64,000 bases of DNA from JBBQBM01 sp964554485 (GTDB lineage: Bacteria > Patescibacteriota > Saccharimonadia > Saccharimonadales > JAGQMS01), in the NCBI GenBank assembly GCA_964554485.1, contig CAZKOX010000002.1, positions 45,645-109,644 on the forward strand. Direction: 5' to 3'. The number at the start of each line of letters is the position of its first letter. Positions within the stretch are counted from its first letter, which is position 1. Shown here one piece after another: positions 49,943 through 59,758 of this stretch. The translations under genes and the position numbers were made by a program. Below the pieces are notes generated by a model. That model did no database searches. It saw only the letters and a list, made by a program, of their open reading frames with translations, and had not been told where the DNA came from.

Positions 49943-52087
49943 ATGACAAAAACTATTAACCCGTCTGGCAAGGATATTATCCTAGTCGAGACTGATTTTT
50001 GCGGCCGAAAACTAAGCTTAGAAGTTAATCGCGTAGGTTTCCGTACGTCAGGTAGCGTACTGGTTCGTTACGGCGAAACAGTAGTCCTTGGTTCTGCTAT
50101 GGTTAATAAAAAAACCGTTGAAGGCCTCGATTATTTTCCACTAAGTATCGACTACGAAGAGCGATTTTATGCCGCCGGCAAAATTAGCGGTAGTCGTTAT
50201 GTGAAGCGCGAAGGTCGCCCAAGCGATGACGCTATTTTGATCGGTCGTTTGATTGACCGACCAATTCGACCGCTATGGCCAAAAGGCTATCGTCATGAGG
50301 TGCAGGGCGTAGCGACGATTTTAAGTATGGATCCGGAATTTCGTCCAGACATGGTAGCGATGATCGCCATGAGTACTGCTTTTATGTTAACTGGCGCGCC
50401 TTTTGAAGGCCCAGTTGCCGGTGTTCGTGTTGGTCTTGTCGATGGCAAGCCAAAAGCTTTTGCCAGCGCTCAAGAACTTACTGAAGGTCCACTCGACCTT
50501 GTGGTAGCCGGCACAGAAGACGCCATTATGATGGTTGAAGCAGGTGCTAACGAAGTCGATGAAAAAACAATCATTGAAGCCCTAAAATATGCCCAAGAAG
50601 CTATTCAGCCGGCTATCAAACTTCAACAGGAACTTGTTAAGAAACTAGATATTAAGCCTCAAGAATATACATTGGTATTGCCAAAAGAAGATATACAAAA
50701 AACTGTTGATGCTTGGGCGGAAGGCAAGCTTGGTGCTAACTTGCGCGCTCCTTATCCTGAACGCAATCAATTGGTTCAAGAGTTACGTGACGCTTTTCAT
50801 GCCGCTATGGCCGAAAAGATGGGCGAAGCCTACGAAACTGACCGACAAGAATACGATGATGCTTTCACGATGGCTATTCACAAAGATGTTCGCGCCGGAA
50901 TCTTAAAAGACAGCGTTCGACCCGATGGTCGTAAGATGGACGAAGTCCGGCAACTTTCTAGCGAAGTTGGCTTTTTGCCACGAGCACATGGCTCGAGCTT
51001 ATTCACTAGAGGTCTAACTCAGGCTATGAACATCGTGACTTTGGCGCCACTGAGCTATGCGCAGCTAATTGACACCATGGAGCGCGATAGCGAAAAACGT
51101 TACATGCACCATTACAACGCGCCTGGGTACACAGTTGGCGAAATTAGCCGACTCGGCAGTCCAGGACGCCGAGAAATTGGCCATAGCTACTTAGCAGAAC
51201 GAGCGCTAGAAGCTGTTATTCCTGACGAAGCAACTTTTCCATATGCCATTCGTAGCGTTACCGAAATCATGAGCCAGAACGGTTCGACGTCTATGGCGGC
51301 AACTTGCTCGAGTTGTTTGGCGCTGATGGATGCCGGAGTACCACTTAAGCGTCCGGTTAGCGGTATTGCTATGGGTCTAATGCTTGAGAATGGAAAGCCA
51401 TACATTTTAACGGACATTGCCGACGCTGAAGATTTTGCTGGTGATATGGACTTTAAGGTGACAGGAACTGAAAAAGGCGTAACGGCCTTGCAGATGGATA
51501 TGAAAGTTCATGGTCTTCCAGTAGATGTTCTTGCCCAAGCACTAGAAGAGGGTCGCGTCGGTCGGGCCGTAATTTTGAAGCACATGCTCGAGACTATTGC
51601 CGAGCCAAACAAAGAAATGAGTCCATATGCTCCACGCGTTGAAGCGATTACCATAAACCCTGACAAAATTCGCGAGATTATCGGCAAAGGCGGCGAAACC
51701 ATTCAAAGAATAACTGCCGAAACTGGTACTGAAATTGACATCAAGGACGAAGGAATCGTGATGATTTCTAGTCCGAACCGCGAAAACATTGAACTTGCCA
51801 AGAAGTGGATTAAAGGCATCACTGACGAACCAGAAGTTGGTACAACTTACGAGAACGCTCGAGTTGTTAGTGTCTTAGACTTTGGTGCATTTGTTGAAAT
51901 TATGCCAGGCAAAGAAGGCCTGGTCCACGTATCCGAAATGAGCGATCAGCGAGTTAACAAACCAAGTGATGTCGTTAAAGAAGGTGACAAAGTTGATGTT
52001 AAGTTGATGGCTATCGATGATCGAGGACGGTTAGTTCTGAGTATGCGAGCGGTCGATGCTAAAAAAAGCGGAAGTGACGAAAAGTAA
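49943..52087 (+). CDS. pnp: Polynucleotide phosphorylase
   Basis: 714 residues: two RNase PH domains (first with GKISGSRYVKREGRP, second with catalytic-site SSLFTRGLTQ and DIADAEDFAGDMDFKV), a KH domain (IIGKGGETIQRITAETG), and S1 (GTTYENARVVSVLDFGAFVEI). Phosphorolytic 3'-5' RNA decay and part of the degradosome, here next to RNase J. Length normal. Confidence 0.97.
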   Translation: MTKTINPSGKDIILVETDFCGRKLSLEVNRVGFRTSGSVLVRYGETVVLGSAMVNKKTVEGLDYFPLSIDYEERFYAAGKISGSRYVKREGRPSDDAILIGRLIDRPIRPLWPKGYRHEVQGVATILSMDPEFRPDMVAMIAMSTAFMLTGAPFEGPVAGVRVGLVDGKPKAFASAQELTEGPLDLVVAGTEDAIMMVEAGANEVDEKTIIEALKYAQEAIQPAIKLQQELVKKLDIKPQEYTLVLPKEDIQKTVDAWAEGKLGANLRAPYPERNQLVQELRDAFHAAMAEKMGEAYETDRQEYDDAFTMAIHKDVRAGILKDSVRPDGRKMDEVRQLSSEVGFLPRAHGSSLFTRGLTQAMNIVTLAPLSYAQLIDTMERDSEKRYMHHYNAPGYTVGEISRLGSPGRREIGHSYLAERALEAVIPDEATFPYAIRSVTEIMSQNGSTSMAATCSSCLALMDAGVPLKRPVSGIAMGLMLENGKPYILTDIADAEDFAGDMDFKVTGTEKGVTALQMDMKVHGLPVDVLAQALEEGRVGRAVILKHMLETIAEPNKEMSPYAPRVEAITINPDKIREIIGKGGETIQRITAETGTEIDIKDEGIVMISSPNRENIELAKKWIKGITDEPEVGTTYENARVVSVLDFGAFVEIMPGKEGLVHVSEMSDQRVNKPSDVVKEGDKVDVKLMAIDDRGRLVLSMRAVDAKKSGSDEK

Positions 52088-52189
52088 TGTTTGCGAGTAA
52101 GGTCCTAAGATTGAACACAAGCCAGCGAAGTCCAGCACCAAGCTCTGCTTTGGTGCGCGGGAAAGCAGTTAAGGAGAAATAACGAAACA

Positions 52190-52573
52190 ATGACCAAGCA
52201 AAGCATTCTTAGCCAGATGAAGATGGTCATTTTCAACTTAAGACCAAATCGAAAATCTGTTAGAAACTATTCTGCTAGATTACTGCGGCTTGTTTTGATA
52301 TTGAATATATCATTCGTCTTAGTTGGTGGTTGGATTATAGGATGGCTGGTGTTTGGGTTTTTTGAATACGGCGGAACCAAATCCGTGCTAGATATATTTA
52401 ACCCTAAATATAACTACCAGCCAGTAGGTTTTAAGCCGTCAAACTATTATTTGTTGTTGCCGTTTGTCATACTTGGGGTTGGTCTTTACCAGGTAGCCAT
52501 TGTAATTTTAGAATTTAAGGATCGGAAGAGAGAAAGACTAATTCAAGCAAAACGGCAGAGGACAGGGTGGTAA
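52190..52573 (+). CDS. Small two-helix membrane protein
   Basis: 127 residues with two hydrophobic helices (about 30-55 and 85-107) separated by an outer loop (EYGGTKSVLDIFNPKYNYQP), and a basic C-terminus. AAGGAG lies 12 nt before the ATG. Between pnp and this gene, 52130-52158 forms a CACCAAG.../...TTTGGTG hairpin. No family recognised. Overlaps the UDG gene by 7 nt. Confidence 0.7.
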   Translation: MTKQSILSQMKMVIFNLRPNRKSVRNYSARLLRLVLILNISFVLVGGWIIGWLVFGFFEYGGTKSVLDIFNPKYNYQPVGFKPSNYYLLLPFVILGVGLYQVAIVILEFKDRKRERLIQAKRQRTGW

Positions 52574-53163
52574 AGCAACAACAGCTTGACCAGATCAGGG
52601 CGGAGATTATCGAAAATAATGTCTGCCCAAATTTGGCCAAAACGGCCACGCAACTGGTGTTTAGCGACGGTGACCCCGACGCCGAAATCGTCTTAATTGG
52701 CGAAGCACCAGGTAAAAAAGAAGACGAGCAAGGGTTGCCATTCGTTGGCGCTAGCGGTAAGTTTTTAAGCGAGATGTTGGCATCAATTCATTTGAAACGA
52801 AGCCAGGTGTACATCACTAACATCGTCAAATACCGTCCGCCGAACAACCGCGATCCACTGCCCGAAGAAAAGACTGCTTTTCTGCCATATCTGCAACGAC
52901 AGCTTGAAGTTATAAAACCACTTCTAGTTGTTACACTTGGAAGGCATAGCGGTGAAGCGTTTATTCCAGGCCTTAAGATCAGTCAAGATCACGGCCAGCC
53001 GAAACGCTTGAAGCTTCGGTTGCATGACGAAAAAGGCGAGCTGTCGATTGTCATCTTGCCTTTGTATCATCCGGCCGCAGCTTTATATAACGGCGGAATG
53101 CGTCAGACATTAATCGACGACTTCGCCCGAATTCCACTAATTTTAGAAAAAATAAGAAAATAA
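52567..53163 (+). CDS. Family 4-like uracil-DNA glycosylase without Fe-S cysteines
   Basis: 198 residues from GTG 52567. Uracil-DNA glycosylase family 4 features: IVLIGEAPGKKEDEQGLPF (active-site GEAPG), GASGKFLSEML, TNIVKYRPPNNRDP, LYHPAAALYN. Family 4 enzymes hold a 4Fe-4S cluster with four Cys; here only one Cys (residue 20) remains, and the family KC of KCRPP is KY. So it is probably cluster-free. It removes uracil from deaminated DNA. Confidence 0.88.
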   Translation: MVKQQQLDQIRAEIIENNVCPNLAKTATQLVFSDGDPDAEIVLIGEAPGKKEDEQGLPFVGASGKFLSEMLASIHLKRSQVYITNIVKYRPPNNRDPLPEEKTAFLPYLQRQLEVIKPLLVVTLGRHSGEAFIPGLKISQDHGQPKRLKLRLHDEKGELSIVILPLYHPAAALYNGGMRQTLIDDFARIPLILEKIRK

Positions 53164-53193
53164 TTAATTAAGTAAAAGGATAATAAATTAACT

Positions 53194-55266
53194 ATGAACG
53201 AACAAACTAACAATAAACCTCCACACAATCGGCAACAACGGCCGGGTGGTGGACGCCCGCCGCAAGGCGGCAATCGTCGATCGGCTCCAAAGCCAGGTAT
53301 GGCTTCACGGGGTGATGCTATTCGTGCGCAAAAACGAGCTGTCGATATGGCTCACCGCTTGGCTAATGAATATGCAGATGCATCAGGTAATCAAGGCCAG
53401 TCGGCTGAACCGCGCCGTGCAAATAAAATTACTGACGACTTTGAAAAGTTGAAGGTTGTTATTCTTGGTGGCCTAAACGACGTTGGTGAAAAAAACATGA
53501 TGGTTATCGAATACAAAAACGATGCTCTAATCATCGACTGTGGCAACGACCTTTCTGTCGACCTGCCGGGTGTTAACTATGCTGTTAACGATCCAACCTA
53601 TCTTGAAAGTATTAAACACAAGATTCGCGGTTACATAGTTAGTCACGGACATCTTGATCACATCGGTGGCCTACGTCATATTGCGCCAAAATTCCCAGCA
53701 CCAATTTATGGCTCACGCTTTAGTATTGGCATGGTCGAAATGACTTTCGAAAATGCTGCTGCTGATACTGGACTTTCATTCAAGCCTGAAACTGTGGTTA
53801 TGAACATGGACGGACACGAACGCCTAAAGGTTGGCGAATTTGTTATTGAACTTGCGCGTATTACTCACTCAATTCCTGAAGCAAGCGTGGTGATTATTGA
53901 TACCCCAGTAGGTCGAATCCTAAACACAGGTGACTTTCGACTTGATCCTGAACCACTCGACCAGCTGCCAAGTGACATTGAGCGTCTAAAGAAAGCTGGC
54001 GAAGAAGGCGTATTGCTTCTTATGAGCGATAGTACTGGCGCCGATAAGCACGGTCGTACTGCCACCGAACACACTCTCCAGCAATCTTTTCATGACGTCA
54101 TTAAGGGTGCTCCAGGTCGAGTATTTGTATCGATTTTCTCAAGTAACATGAACCGTATTCAAATGATTGTAAACTCTGGTGTTTCGGCTGGTCGTCGTAT
54201 TGCGATCGACGGTCGAAGCATGATGAGTTATTCCGAAATTGCTGTTCGACAAGGTATCTTAAAAATACCGCAAGGCTCAGTGCTGCCAATGCGCGAGATG
54301 CCAAATATGCCTGACGATAAGGTACTGGTTATCTGTACTGGTGGGCAGGGTGAGATGGGCGCTGCCTTGCAGCGTATGAGTGAAGGCGAGCATAAGCACA
54401 TCAAGCTAAAACCCGGTGACACTGTAGTGATAAGCTCAAATCCAATTCCAGGCAATGAAGTTCGTTACGACATGATTAGCAATAATCTGGCTAGTCGTGG
54501 CGTGCGGTTATTTAGAAATCCAACTCACGATATTGATGGTTGTGGCCCTCTGCATGTATCTGGACACGCCAACCGTGATGAACATCGCGAAATGATCGAG
54601 ATGGTCAAGCCGAAGTATGTTTTACCAATCCATGCCGGTGCGCTGCGTCGTCGTTATCATGGCGATGTTGCTATCGAATCGGGTATGAAGCGCGAAAATG
54701 TTCTGCTGCCAAATAATGGTGATGTACTGTTGTTTAGCAACGACAAATATGAACAAGGCGGCATTGTTCCGAACGGGGCATGGCTTGTCGATCAGACCGG
54801 AAATCTAGTAAGCAACGTTGTGGTCAAAGATCGCCTAGTACTTGCCGAACACGGTCTAGTGGTAGTAATCCTAACAGTCGATAAAAAGACCGGCGGACTT
54901 CTAACTAGTCCAGATATTGTGACCCGTGGATTCATTTATATTCGCGACAGCGAAGAACTGATGAACGAATTCCGAGCCGAACTGCGCCGAGCGGTTGCTC
55001 AGCGCTTTAAACGAGTCGATATCGAGCGTTTCAAGGCCGAAATTCGTGATCACGTTACACATTTCCTATACGACAAAACGCAGCGAAGCCCAATTGTCAT
55101 TCCAGTCGTCAATGTCATTGGTGGTCGAACTGAGAAATTTACTGTCGAACAAAGTGCCAACGGAATTAATCCACCCGCCAAAAGCGAAGAAGACGCCAAG
55201 CTTGAACAGCAGAAGCGCTTCCAAGAAATGCGCGCCCGTCTCTTAGGCGCTGACCAGCCCGACTAG
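53194..55266 (+). CDS. rnj: Ribonuclease J
   Basis: 690 residues. Metallo-beta-lactamase/beta-CASP nuclease with SHGHLDHIGG metal motif, NTGDFRLDPEP, FSSNMNRIQMI, and HVSGHANRDEH. A 75-residue Arg/Gly/Pro-rich N-terminal extension (NRQQRPGGGRPPQGGNRR) precedes the catalytic core, and the C-terminal domain is complete. It performs 5' exo- and endonucleolytic mRNA turnover and rRNA maturation. A terminator follows at 55283. Confidence 0.95.
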   Translation: MNEQTNNKPPHNRQQRPGGGRPPQGGNRRSAPKPGMASRGDAIRAQKRAVDMAHRLANEYADASGNQGQSAEPRRANKITDDFEKLKVVILGGLNDVGEKNMMVIEYKNDALIIDCGNDLSVDLPGVNYAVNDPTYLESIKHKIRGYIVSHGHLDHIGGLRHIAPKFPAPIYGSRFSIGMVEMTFENAAADTGLSFKPETVVMNMDGHERLKVGEFVIELARITHSIPEASVVIIDTPVGRILNTGDFRLDPEPLDQLPSDIERLKKAGEEGVLLLMSDSTGADKHGRTATEHTLQQSFHDVIKGAPGRVFVSIFSSNMNRIQMIVNSGVSAGRRIAIDGRSMMSYSEIAVRQGILKIPQGSVLPMREMPNMPDDKVLVICTGGQGEMGAALQRMSEGEHKHIKLKPGDTVVISSNPIPGNEVRYDMISNNLASRGVRLFRNPTHDIDGCGPLHVSGHANRDEHREMIEMVKPKYVLPIHAGALRRRYHGDVAIESGMKRENVLLPNNGDVLLFSNDKYEQGGIVPNGAWLVDQTGNLVSNVVVKDRLVLAEHGLVVVILTVDKKTGGLLTSPDIVTRGFIYIRDSEELMNEFRAELRRAVAQRFKRVDIERFKAEIRDHVTHFLYDKTQRSPIVIPVVNVIGGRTEKFTVEQSANGINPPAKSEEDAKLEQQKRFQEMRARLLGADQPD

Positions 55267-55282
55267 TTCGCCAACTCAACCA

Positions 55283-55320
55283 CAAAGAAAATATCGGGCA
55301 AAGCCCGGCTTTTTCTTTGT
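55283..55320. terminator. Bidirectional terminator after RNase J
   Basis: CGGGC-AAA-GCCCG core within CAAAGAAAA/TTTTTCTTTG arms. It gives T-rich tracts on both strands, so it also could end a minus-strand RNA from structured repeat copy 3. Confidence 0.85.
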
Positions 55321-55325
55321 TTTCT

Positions 55326-55447
55326 AGCGTATGACTTTGTCGCTCAGCTCCAGTACTCTCCGCTGTATAGCGGATCAACGTACAGTGTACGTCTCGCTCC
55401 GTTGCTCGAAGAGAAAATGTCTCTCGAGCTCAAATGCATGCGTTAGA
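55326..55447 (-). repeat. Structured RNA repeat, diverged copy 3
   Basis: On the minus strand it shares the core of copies 1 and 2: AGCAACGGAGCGAGACGTACA, shortened hairpin ACGTAC/GTACGT, TTGATC, and GAGTACTGGA. It has an extra CCGCT-GTAT-AGCGG type hairpin inserted between TTGAT and GAGTACTGG, and different outer arms (CTAACGCATG opposite CATACGCTAG, 8 of 10 paired). It is followed on that strand by the bidirectional terminator. The rest of 55448-55543 shows nothing further than a possible -10 before the next gene. Confidence 0.6.
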
Positions 55448-55543
55448 CGTTTCGCGTACTACACTAGGCTTCAGCCGGCTCTCAAATATCAAGTGGTAAA
55501 AACTACAAGGTTATATAGAAGTAGTGTGTGGTAACTTAGCTGC

Positions 55544-56452
55544 ATGAGACATTATGTCGGGGTTAGCGGCGTATCAAATCATGCGCAACAAGAATTTATC
55601 TATCGCACAGCAATAGATAGTGGCATTAATCAATACAATTACAATTTATTACTTGGGGTAAAAGCGACCGAAAAGACACAATGGCAAGATGATCCTAATA
55701 AATATGGTTCAGACTGGTATCCAGTTGGCGAAGACATAAGAAACGCGCTGAATAGAACTATTGATTTAGATGGTCTTGTACATGCGGACAGTCTGACGAC
55801 GCTCCCCGCGGTGCAAATGTTTTTTGGATCATTAGCTGATGATCCTGAGCTTGCCAAAGCATTTACTCAAAAAATACTAGATCGTAGTTCGGGCTGGATT
55901 CGCTATGCGCACGACGGGTCAACGGCTGGGTGGCCTGTGCTTCAATTTGACCGTTTTCCGTGGATGAACCGCAACTTTGATGATTATTTTGAGTGGCTTA
56001 TAAATTCCACACAGGTGTCTCAAATAATTCTTCAATGTCATGGTGATTATATGGAGAGTTTTCATCCGTATGAAGTGGTACGTCGGTTAGGTCAAATCAA
56101 AGAACTTGGACTGATGTCTTTAAGGGTACTATTTGATGCTTCGCATGGCACTGGCAAAGAAATGAATCCAGAATCACTACGACCATTTATTGGCGGATTA
56201 GTAGATTCAAATGTAGGAGATGAGGTAGGAGTAGTAGTCGCTGGAGGGCTGTATGGAGATAATCTAGAAGAGTTTATTCCACCGCTAATTGATGAATTTG
56301 GGCTACTTTCTTGGGATGCCGAAGGGAAGCTTCATTATAAAGAAAAGGTAAAGGGTGGAGACTTTATACCAGTGCAACTAAAGAGGTATATTGAAGTATC
56401 CGCAGAAATTACTCGATTATATGGGTATGAAGAAGACGAATCAGAGAACTAG
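55544..56452 (+). CDS. TIM-barrel-like protein, unknown function
   Basis: 302 residues. The C-terminal third, LRVLFDASHGTGKEMNP and VGVVVAGGLYGDNLEEFIPP, resembles the last strands of phosphoribosylanthranilate isomerase-like (TrpF) barrels, including the phosphate-binding AGGL. The first half is not recognised. No tryptophan genes are nearby, so TrpF activity is unlikely. TAACTT preceded by TG lies 6 nt before the ATG. Confidence 0.6.
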   Translation: MRHYVGVSGVSNHAQQEFIYRTAIDSGINQYNYNLLLGVKATEKTQWQDDPNKYGSDWYPVGEDIRNALNRTIDLDGLVHADSLTTLPAVQMFFGSLADDPELAKAFTQKILDRSSGWIRYAHDGSTAGWPVLQFDRFPWMNRNFDDYFEWLINSTQVSQIILQCHGDYMESFHPYEVVRRLGQIKELGLMSLRVLFDASHGTGKEMNPESLRPFIGGLVDSNVGDEVGVVVAGGLYGDNLEEFIPPLIDEFGLLSWDAEGKLHYKEKVKGGDFIPVQLKRYIEVSAEITRLYGYEEDESEN

Positions 56453-56539
56453 ACAAACGATGTAAATTGTGCTACAATGTGGATACTGTAAATAAGACAG
56501 ATATCAAAATAAGCAAAAACAGATATAATTAGCTGTAGT

Positions 56540-58777
56540 ATGGCAAAACGAAAAAAGTCATCCAAAAGACCAAAAAAACAAGATAAAGCTGCAAAGAAGA
56601 GTAATTCTCAATTCTGGAGGCAGGCTTATGCCTTCGTGATGATTTTAGTAGCCTTCTTTTTACTTCTTGGCGGTCTAAATGTCGGGGGTGTTCTGCCGGT
56701 CAACCTATTTGAAGGAATGTCTTGGTTGTTTGGCTTTGCAGCCTATTTTTCCCCAGTGGTCCTGGTATATTTAGCGGTTGTTAAGTTTCGAGACGAAGAA
56801 CATCTTATCCCATTCGGTAAAATCCTTGGCGGGGTAATGATACTTATTAGTATGTCGGCGATTTTTCATGTTTTTGTGGCTCCGGATCAATCGTCTCGTC
56901 TTGCCGGAGAAGCAACTTATGGCGGCCAAACCGGACATCTCGTTAATTCAGCTATTCTTAGTGTCTTAAGTACCGGCACGGCTTTTGTTTTGTACTTACT
57001 TCTAATGCTAGTATCGTTTTTATTCACATTTAGCATTGCTCCAAAAAACTTCTTTTTGTTTATTGTTAATTTATTAAAACGTAAAGATCGCGACACCGAC
57101 CTTAGTGAACTCAAAAAACATACCGGTGAGAGGATTGATGTTCGAGAAAATGTTCCGGTCGAACATCATAAAGGCGAGCTTGAACCAAGCAACGCCAGAC
57201 TATCTTCATTTAAAAACGCTGCTCAAAAACTTGCACCAGCCGAAGATCATACAGCCCTGACTGTTCAGAGTGACCCGAACTGGCAGTTCCCGGGGGTTGA
57301 GCTTCTAAATCAAAAACAGGATAAGGCCGATGCTGGTGATGTTCAAGGCAATGCCGACATCATTCGCGAAACTTTGCGTAACTTTAAGATCGATGTCGAG
57401 ATGGAAGGCGCCAATGTTGGGCCAAGAGTTACGCAGTTTACTCTTCGACCGCCAAACGGCGTAAAATTGCAGAAAATAACAGCACTCGATAGCAACATTG
57501 CCCTGGACTTAGCGGCTCGAAGTATTCGTATTGAAGCGCCGATTCCTGGCAAAAAAGCAGTCGGTATTGAAGTGCCAAATGTCCGCGCCGCTACAGTTCG
57601 TATATCCAGTATTCTAACCAGCAATGAATGGCAAAAAGCTAATTCGCCGCTAGCCTTTACGGTTGGTAAGGATATTGCCGGCTCGGCTATCACAGGCAGT
57701 CTAGAGAAAATGCCACACCTTTTGATTGCTGGTCAGACTGGTTCTGGTAAGTCTGTAATGATTAACTCGCTACTTACTAGCTTGCTTTATAGAAATAGTC
57801 CGAGCGACATGAAGCTAATTTTAGTTGACCCAAAACAAGTTGAACTTACGCCGTATAACGACATTCCACACCTTCTTACACCAGTTATTACCGAACCAGA
57901 AAAGTGTATTAGCGCACTCAAGTGGGCGGTGGCAGAAATGGAGCGCCGACTTCGAACATTCGCCGATGCCGGCAAGCGCAATATTACTGAATATAACTCC
58001 GAACAATCTGGTGATTCGATGCCATATATTGTGATCGTTATCGACGAACTTGCCGACCTGATGATGGTTGCGGCTCGCGATGTTGAGGCGTTAGTAGTAC
58101 GCATTGCCCAGAAGTCGCGCGCCGCTGGTATCCACCTAGTACTTGCAACTCAGCGTCCGAGTGTCGACGTCATCACTGGTCTTATTAAAGCAAACGTACC
58201 GGCACGTATTGCCTTTACAGTAGCAAGCCAGATCGACAGCCGTACAATTATTGACATGGCGGGCGCCGAGAAGTTGTTAGGTACGGGTGATATGTTATTC
58301 CTAACGAGTGACATGCCGAAGCCAATACGCGTTCAGGGTGCGCTGATTACGCATCCCGAAACAATAAAAGTTACCGACTTCTTACGCATGCAACAAGCGC
58401 CAAGCTACGACGATGAAGTCGTTAGCCAACCGGTTCAACTCAATGGTAAGGGAGGGGTTGTGGTTGGTCACAGTGTTGCAGATGATGTTGATGATACTGC
58501 CTGGGAAGATGCTGTTCGGGTAGTGATTGAACATAAAAAAGCCAGCACTAGCTATTTGCAGCGTCGACTTCGAATTGGTTATAGCCGCGCCGCTCGTTTA
58601 ATTGAAACAATGGAAGAACAGGGAATTGTTGGCCCGGCCGATGGTTCGCGCCCACGCGAAGTTTTGGTTAGTAGCATTGACGAAGTTCTAGGCCGAAATG
58701 AAATGCCAAGTTCCGACGAAGTTTACGACGACATGCCTGATGATTCTGAACCTGATGATGAATCTAGATTTTCATAG
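56540..58777 (+). CDS. ftsK: DNA translocase FtsK/SpoIIIE
   Basis: 745 residues. Four N-terminal membrane helices (about residues 28-165), a short linker (compared with the very long E. coli one), and the motor: AGQTGSGKSVMINSLL Walker A, IVIVIDELADLMM Walker B, LATQRPSVDVITGLIKANVPARIAF. The C-terminal gamma winged helix (TSYLQRRLRIGYSRAARLIETMEEQG) reads polar DNA signals. It pumps chromosome termini through the septum. TATAAT lies 10 nt before ATG 56540. Confidence 0.96.
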   Translation: MAKRKKSSKRPKKQDKAAKKSNSQFWRQAYAFVMILVAFFLLLGGLNVGGVLPVNLFEGMSWLFGFAAYFSPVVLVYLAVVKFRDEEHLIPFGKILGGVMILISMSAIFHVFVAPDQSSRLAGEATYGGQTGHLVNSAILSVLSTGTAFVLYLLLMLVSFLFTFSIAPKNFFLFIVNLLKRKDRDTDLSELKKHTGERIDVRENVPVEHHKGELEPSNARLSSFKNAAQKLAPAEDHTALTVQSDPNWQFPGVELLNQKQDKADAGDVQGNADIIRETLRNFKIDVEMEGANVGPRVTQFTLRPPNGVKLQKITALDSNIALDLAARSIRIEAPIPGKKAVGIEVPNVRAATVRISSILTSNEWQKANSPLAFTVGKDIAGSAITGSLEKMPHLLIAGQTGSGKSVMINSLLTSLLYRNSPSDMKLILVDPKQVELTPYNDIPHLLTPVITEPEKCISALKWAVAEMERRLRTFADAGKRNITEYNSEQSGDSMPYIVIVIDELADLMMVAARDVEALVVRIAQKSRAAGIHLVLATQRPSVDVITGLIKANVPARIAFTVASQIDSRTIIDMAGAEKLLGTGDMLFLTSDMPKPIRVQGALITHPETIKVTDFLRMQQAPSYDDEVVSQPVQLNGKGGVVVGHSVADDVDDTAWEDAVRVVIEHKKASTSYLQRRLRIGYSRAARLIETMEEQGIVGPADGSRPREVLVSSIDEVLGRNEMPSSDEVYDDMPDDSEPDDESRFS

Positions 58778-58880
58778 CCCGATGTTGATCTATAGGGGTG
58801 AATAGTATATAATCTTGAGTACAAAACTCAGCTCGTAGCAAATTATGTGTGCGGGCGTTAACCAGAGGAGGTTCTAAAAA

Positions 58881-59297
58881 GTGAGTAATTACGAATTTGC
58901 AGTGCTTTATCATCCAGATCTAGAAGTAGATTTGAGCAAAGCCGAGTCAAAAGTTACAAAAATCATCACCGACAACGGTGGTAAAGTTACAAAAACTGAT
59001 AATTGGGGCAAACGAAAGCTAGCCTACACTATCAAAGGTCACGACCACGCGGTTTATGTTTTTTATGCAGTCGAAATCGATGGCGCTAGTGTCGGAAAAG
59101 TCGAATCGGTCTTAAATATCGCCGATGAAGTTATTCGTTTCTTGATTGTTAAGCCAGATACTAAGGCGATGGCCAAGGCCGAAATCGTTAAAGCCAAGCG
59201 CAAAGGTCGTGACGATATTGATGTTAGAAATGACAAGAAATCCGAAGAAGAACAATATTTAGAAAAACCAGGAAGGGGCAAACGAGATGGCGCGTAG
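58881..59297 (+). CDS. rpsF: Ribosomal protein S6
   Basis: 138 residues from GTG 58881, with GGAGG 9 nt upstream. The S6 fold (YEFAVLYHPDLE, GGKVTKTDNWGKRKLAYTIKGHDHAVYVFYAV) is followed by a 40-residue charged tail. S6 pairs with S18 in the 30S platform. TATAAT near 58809 gives a leader of about 65 nt, which could hold an S6:S18 autoregulatory site. Overlaps ssb by 11 nt. Confidence 0.94.
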   Translation: MSNYEFAVLYHPDLEVDLSKAESKVTKIITDNGGKVTKTDNWGKRKLAYTIKGHDHAVYVFYAVEIDGASVGKVESVLNIADEVIRFLIVKPDTKAMAKAEIVKAKRKGRDDIDVRNDKKSEEEQYLEKPGRGKRDGA

Positions 59298-59745
59298 CTT
59301 TAACCAAGTAGTTTTAATGGGGAACTTAACCCGAGATCCTGAAGTCCGTGCCACGCCAGGCGGGCAGAGTGTTTGTAGCTTTAGTTTGGCGCTAAATCGC
59401 CAGTGGAAAGACAAAGAAGGCAAACCACAAGAAGCCGTAGATTATATCGACGTTACAGCTTGGGGTCCATTAGGCGAACGAGTTGCTCAATACTGCCAAA
59501 AGGGTAAGCCGGTTCTTGTTAGTGGACGTTTGCAAAGCCGTTCATGGGAACAAGACGGTGCAAAGCGCACAAAAGTTGATGTTCTGGCTCAGGACGTTAC
59601 GTTCCTTGGTTCACCAGCTGGCGCAGGTGGTGGTTCATTTGTTGACGATGCCTCAGAAAAATCAGCACCTAAGAAGAAAGATGAAAACATAGTAATCGAC
59701 GAAATTTCCGATGAACCAATCGATCTTTCAGAAATTCCATTTTAA
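59287..59745 (+). CDS. ssb: Single-stranded DNA-binding protein
   Basis: 152 residues. OB fold start ARSFNQVVLMGNLTRDPEVR, VDYIDVTAWGPLGERVAQY, KPVLVSGRLQSRSW, then a short linker and the acidic tip ending in SEIPF that recruits repair proteins. Standard rpsF-ssb-rpsR order. AAGGGGC precedes the ATG. Confidence 0.96.
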   Translation: MARSFNQVVLMGNLTRDPEVRATPGGQSVCSFSLALNRQWKDKEGKPQEAVDYIDVTAWGPLGERVAQYCQKGKPVLVSGRLQSRSWEQDGAKRTKVDVLAQDVTFLGSPAGAGGGSFVDDASEKSAPKKKDENIVIDEISDEPIDLSEIPF

Positions 59746-59758
59746 GGAGAATATTTAG

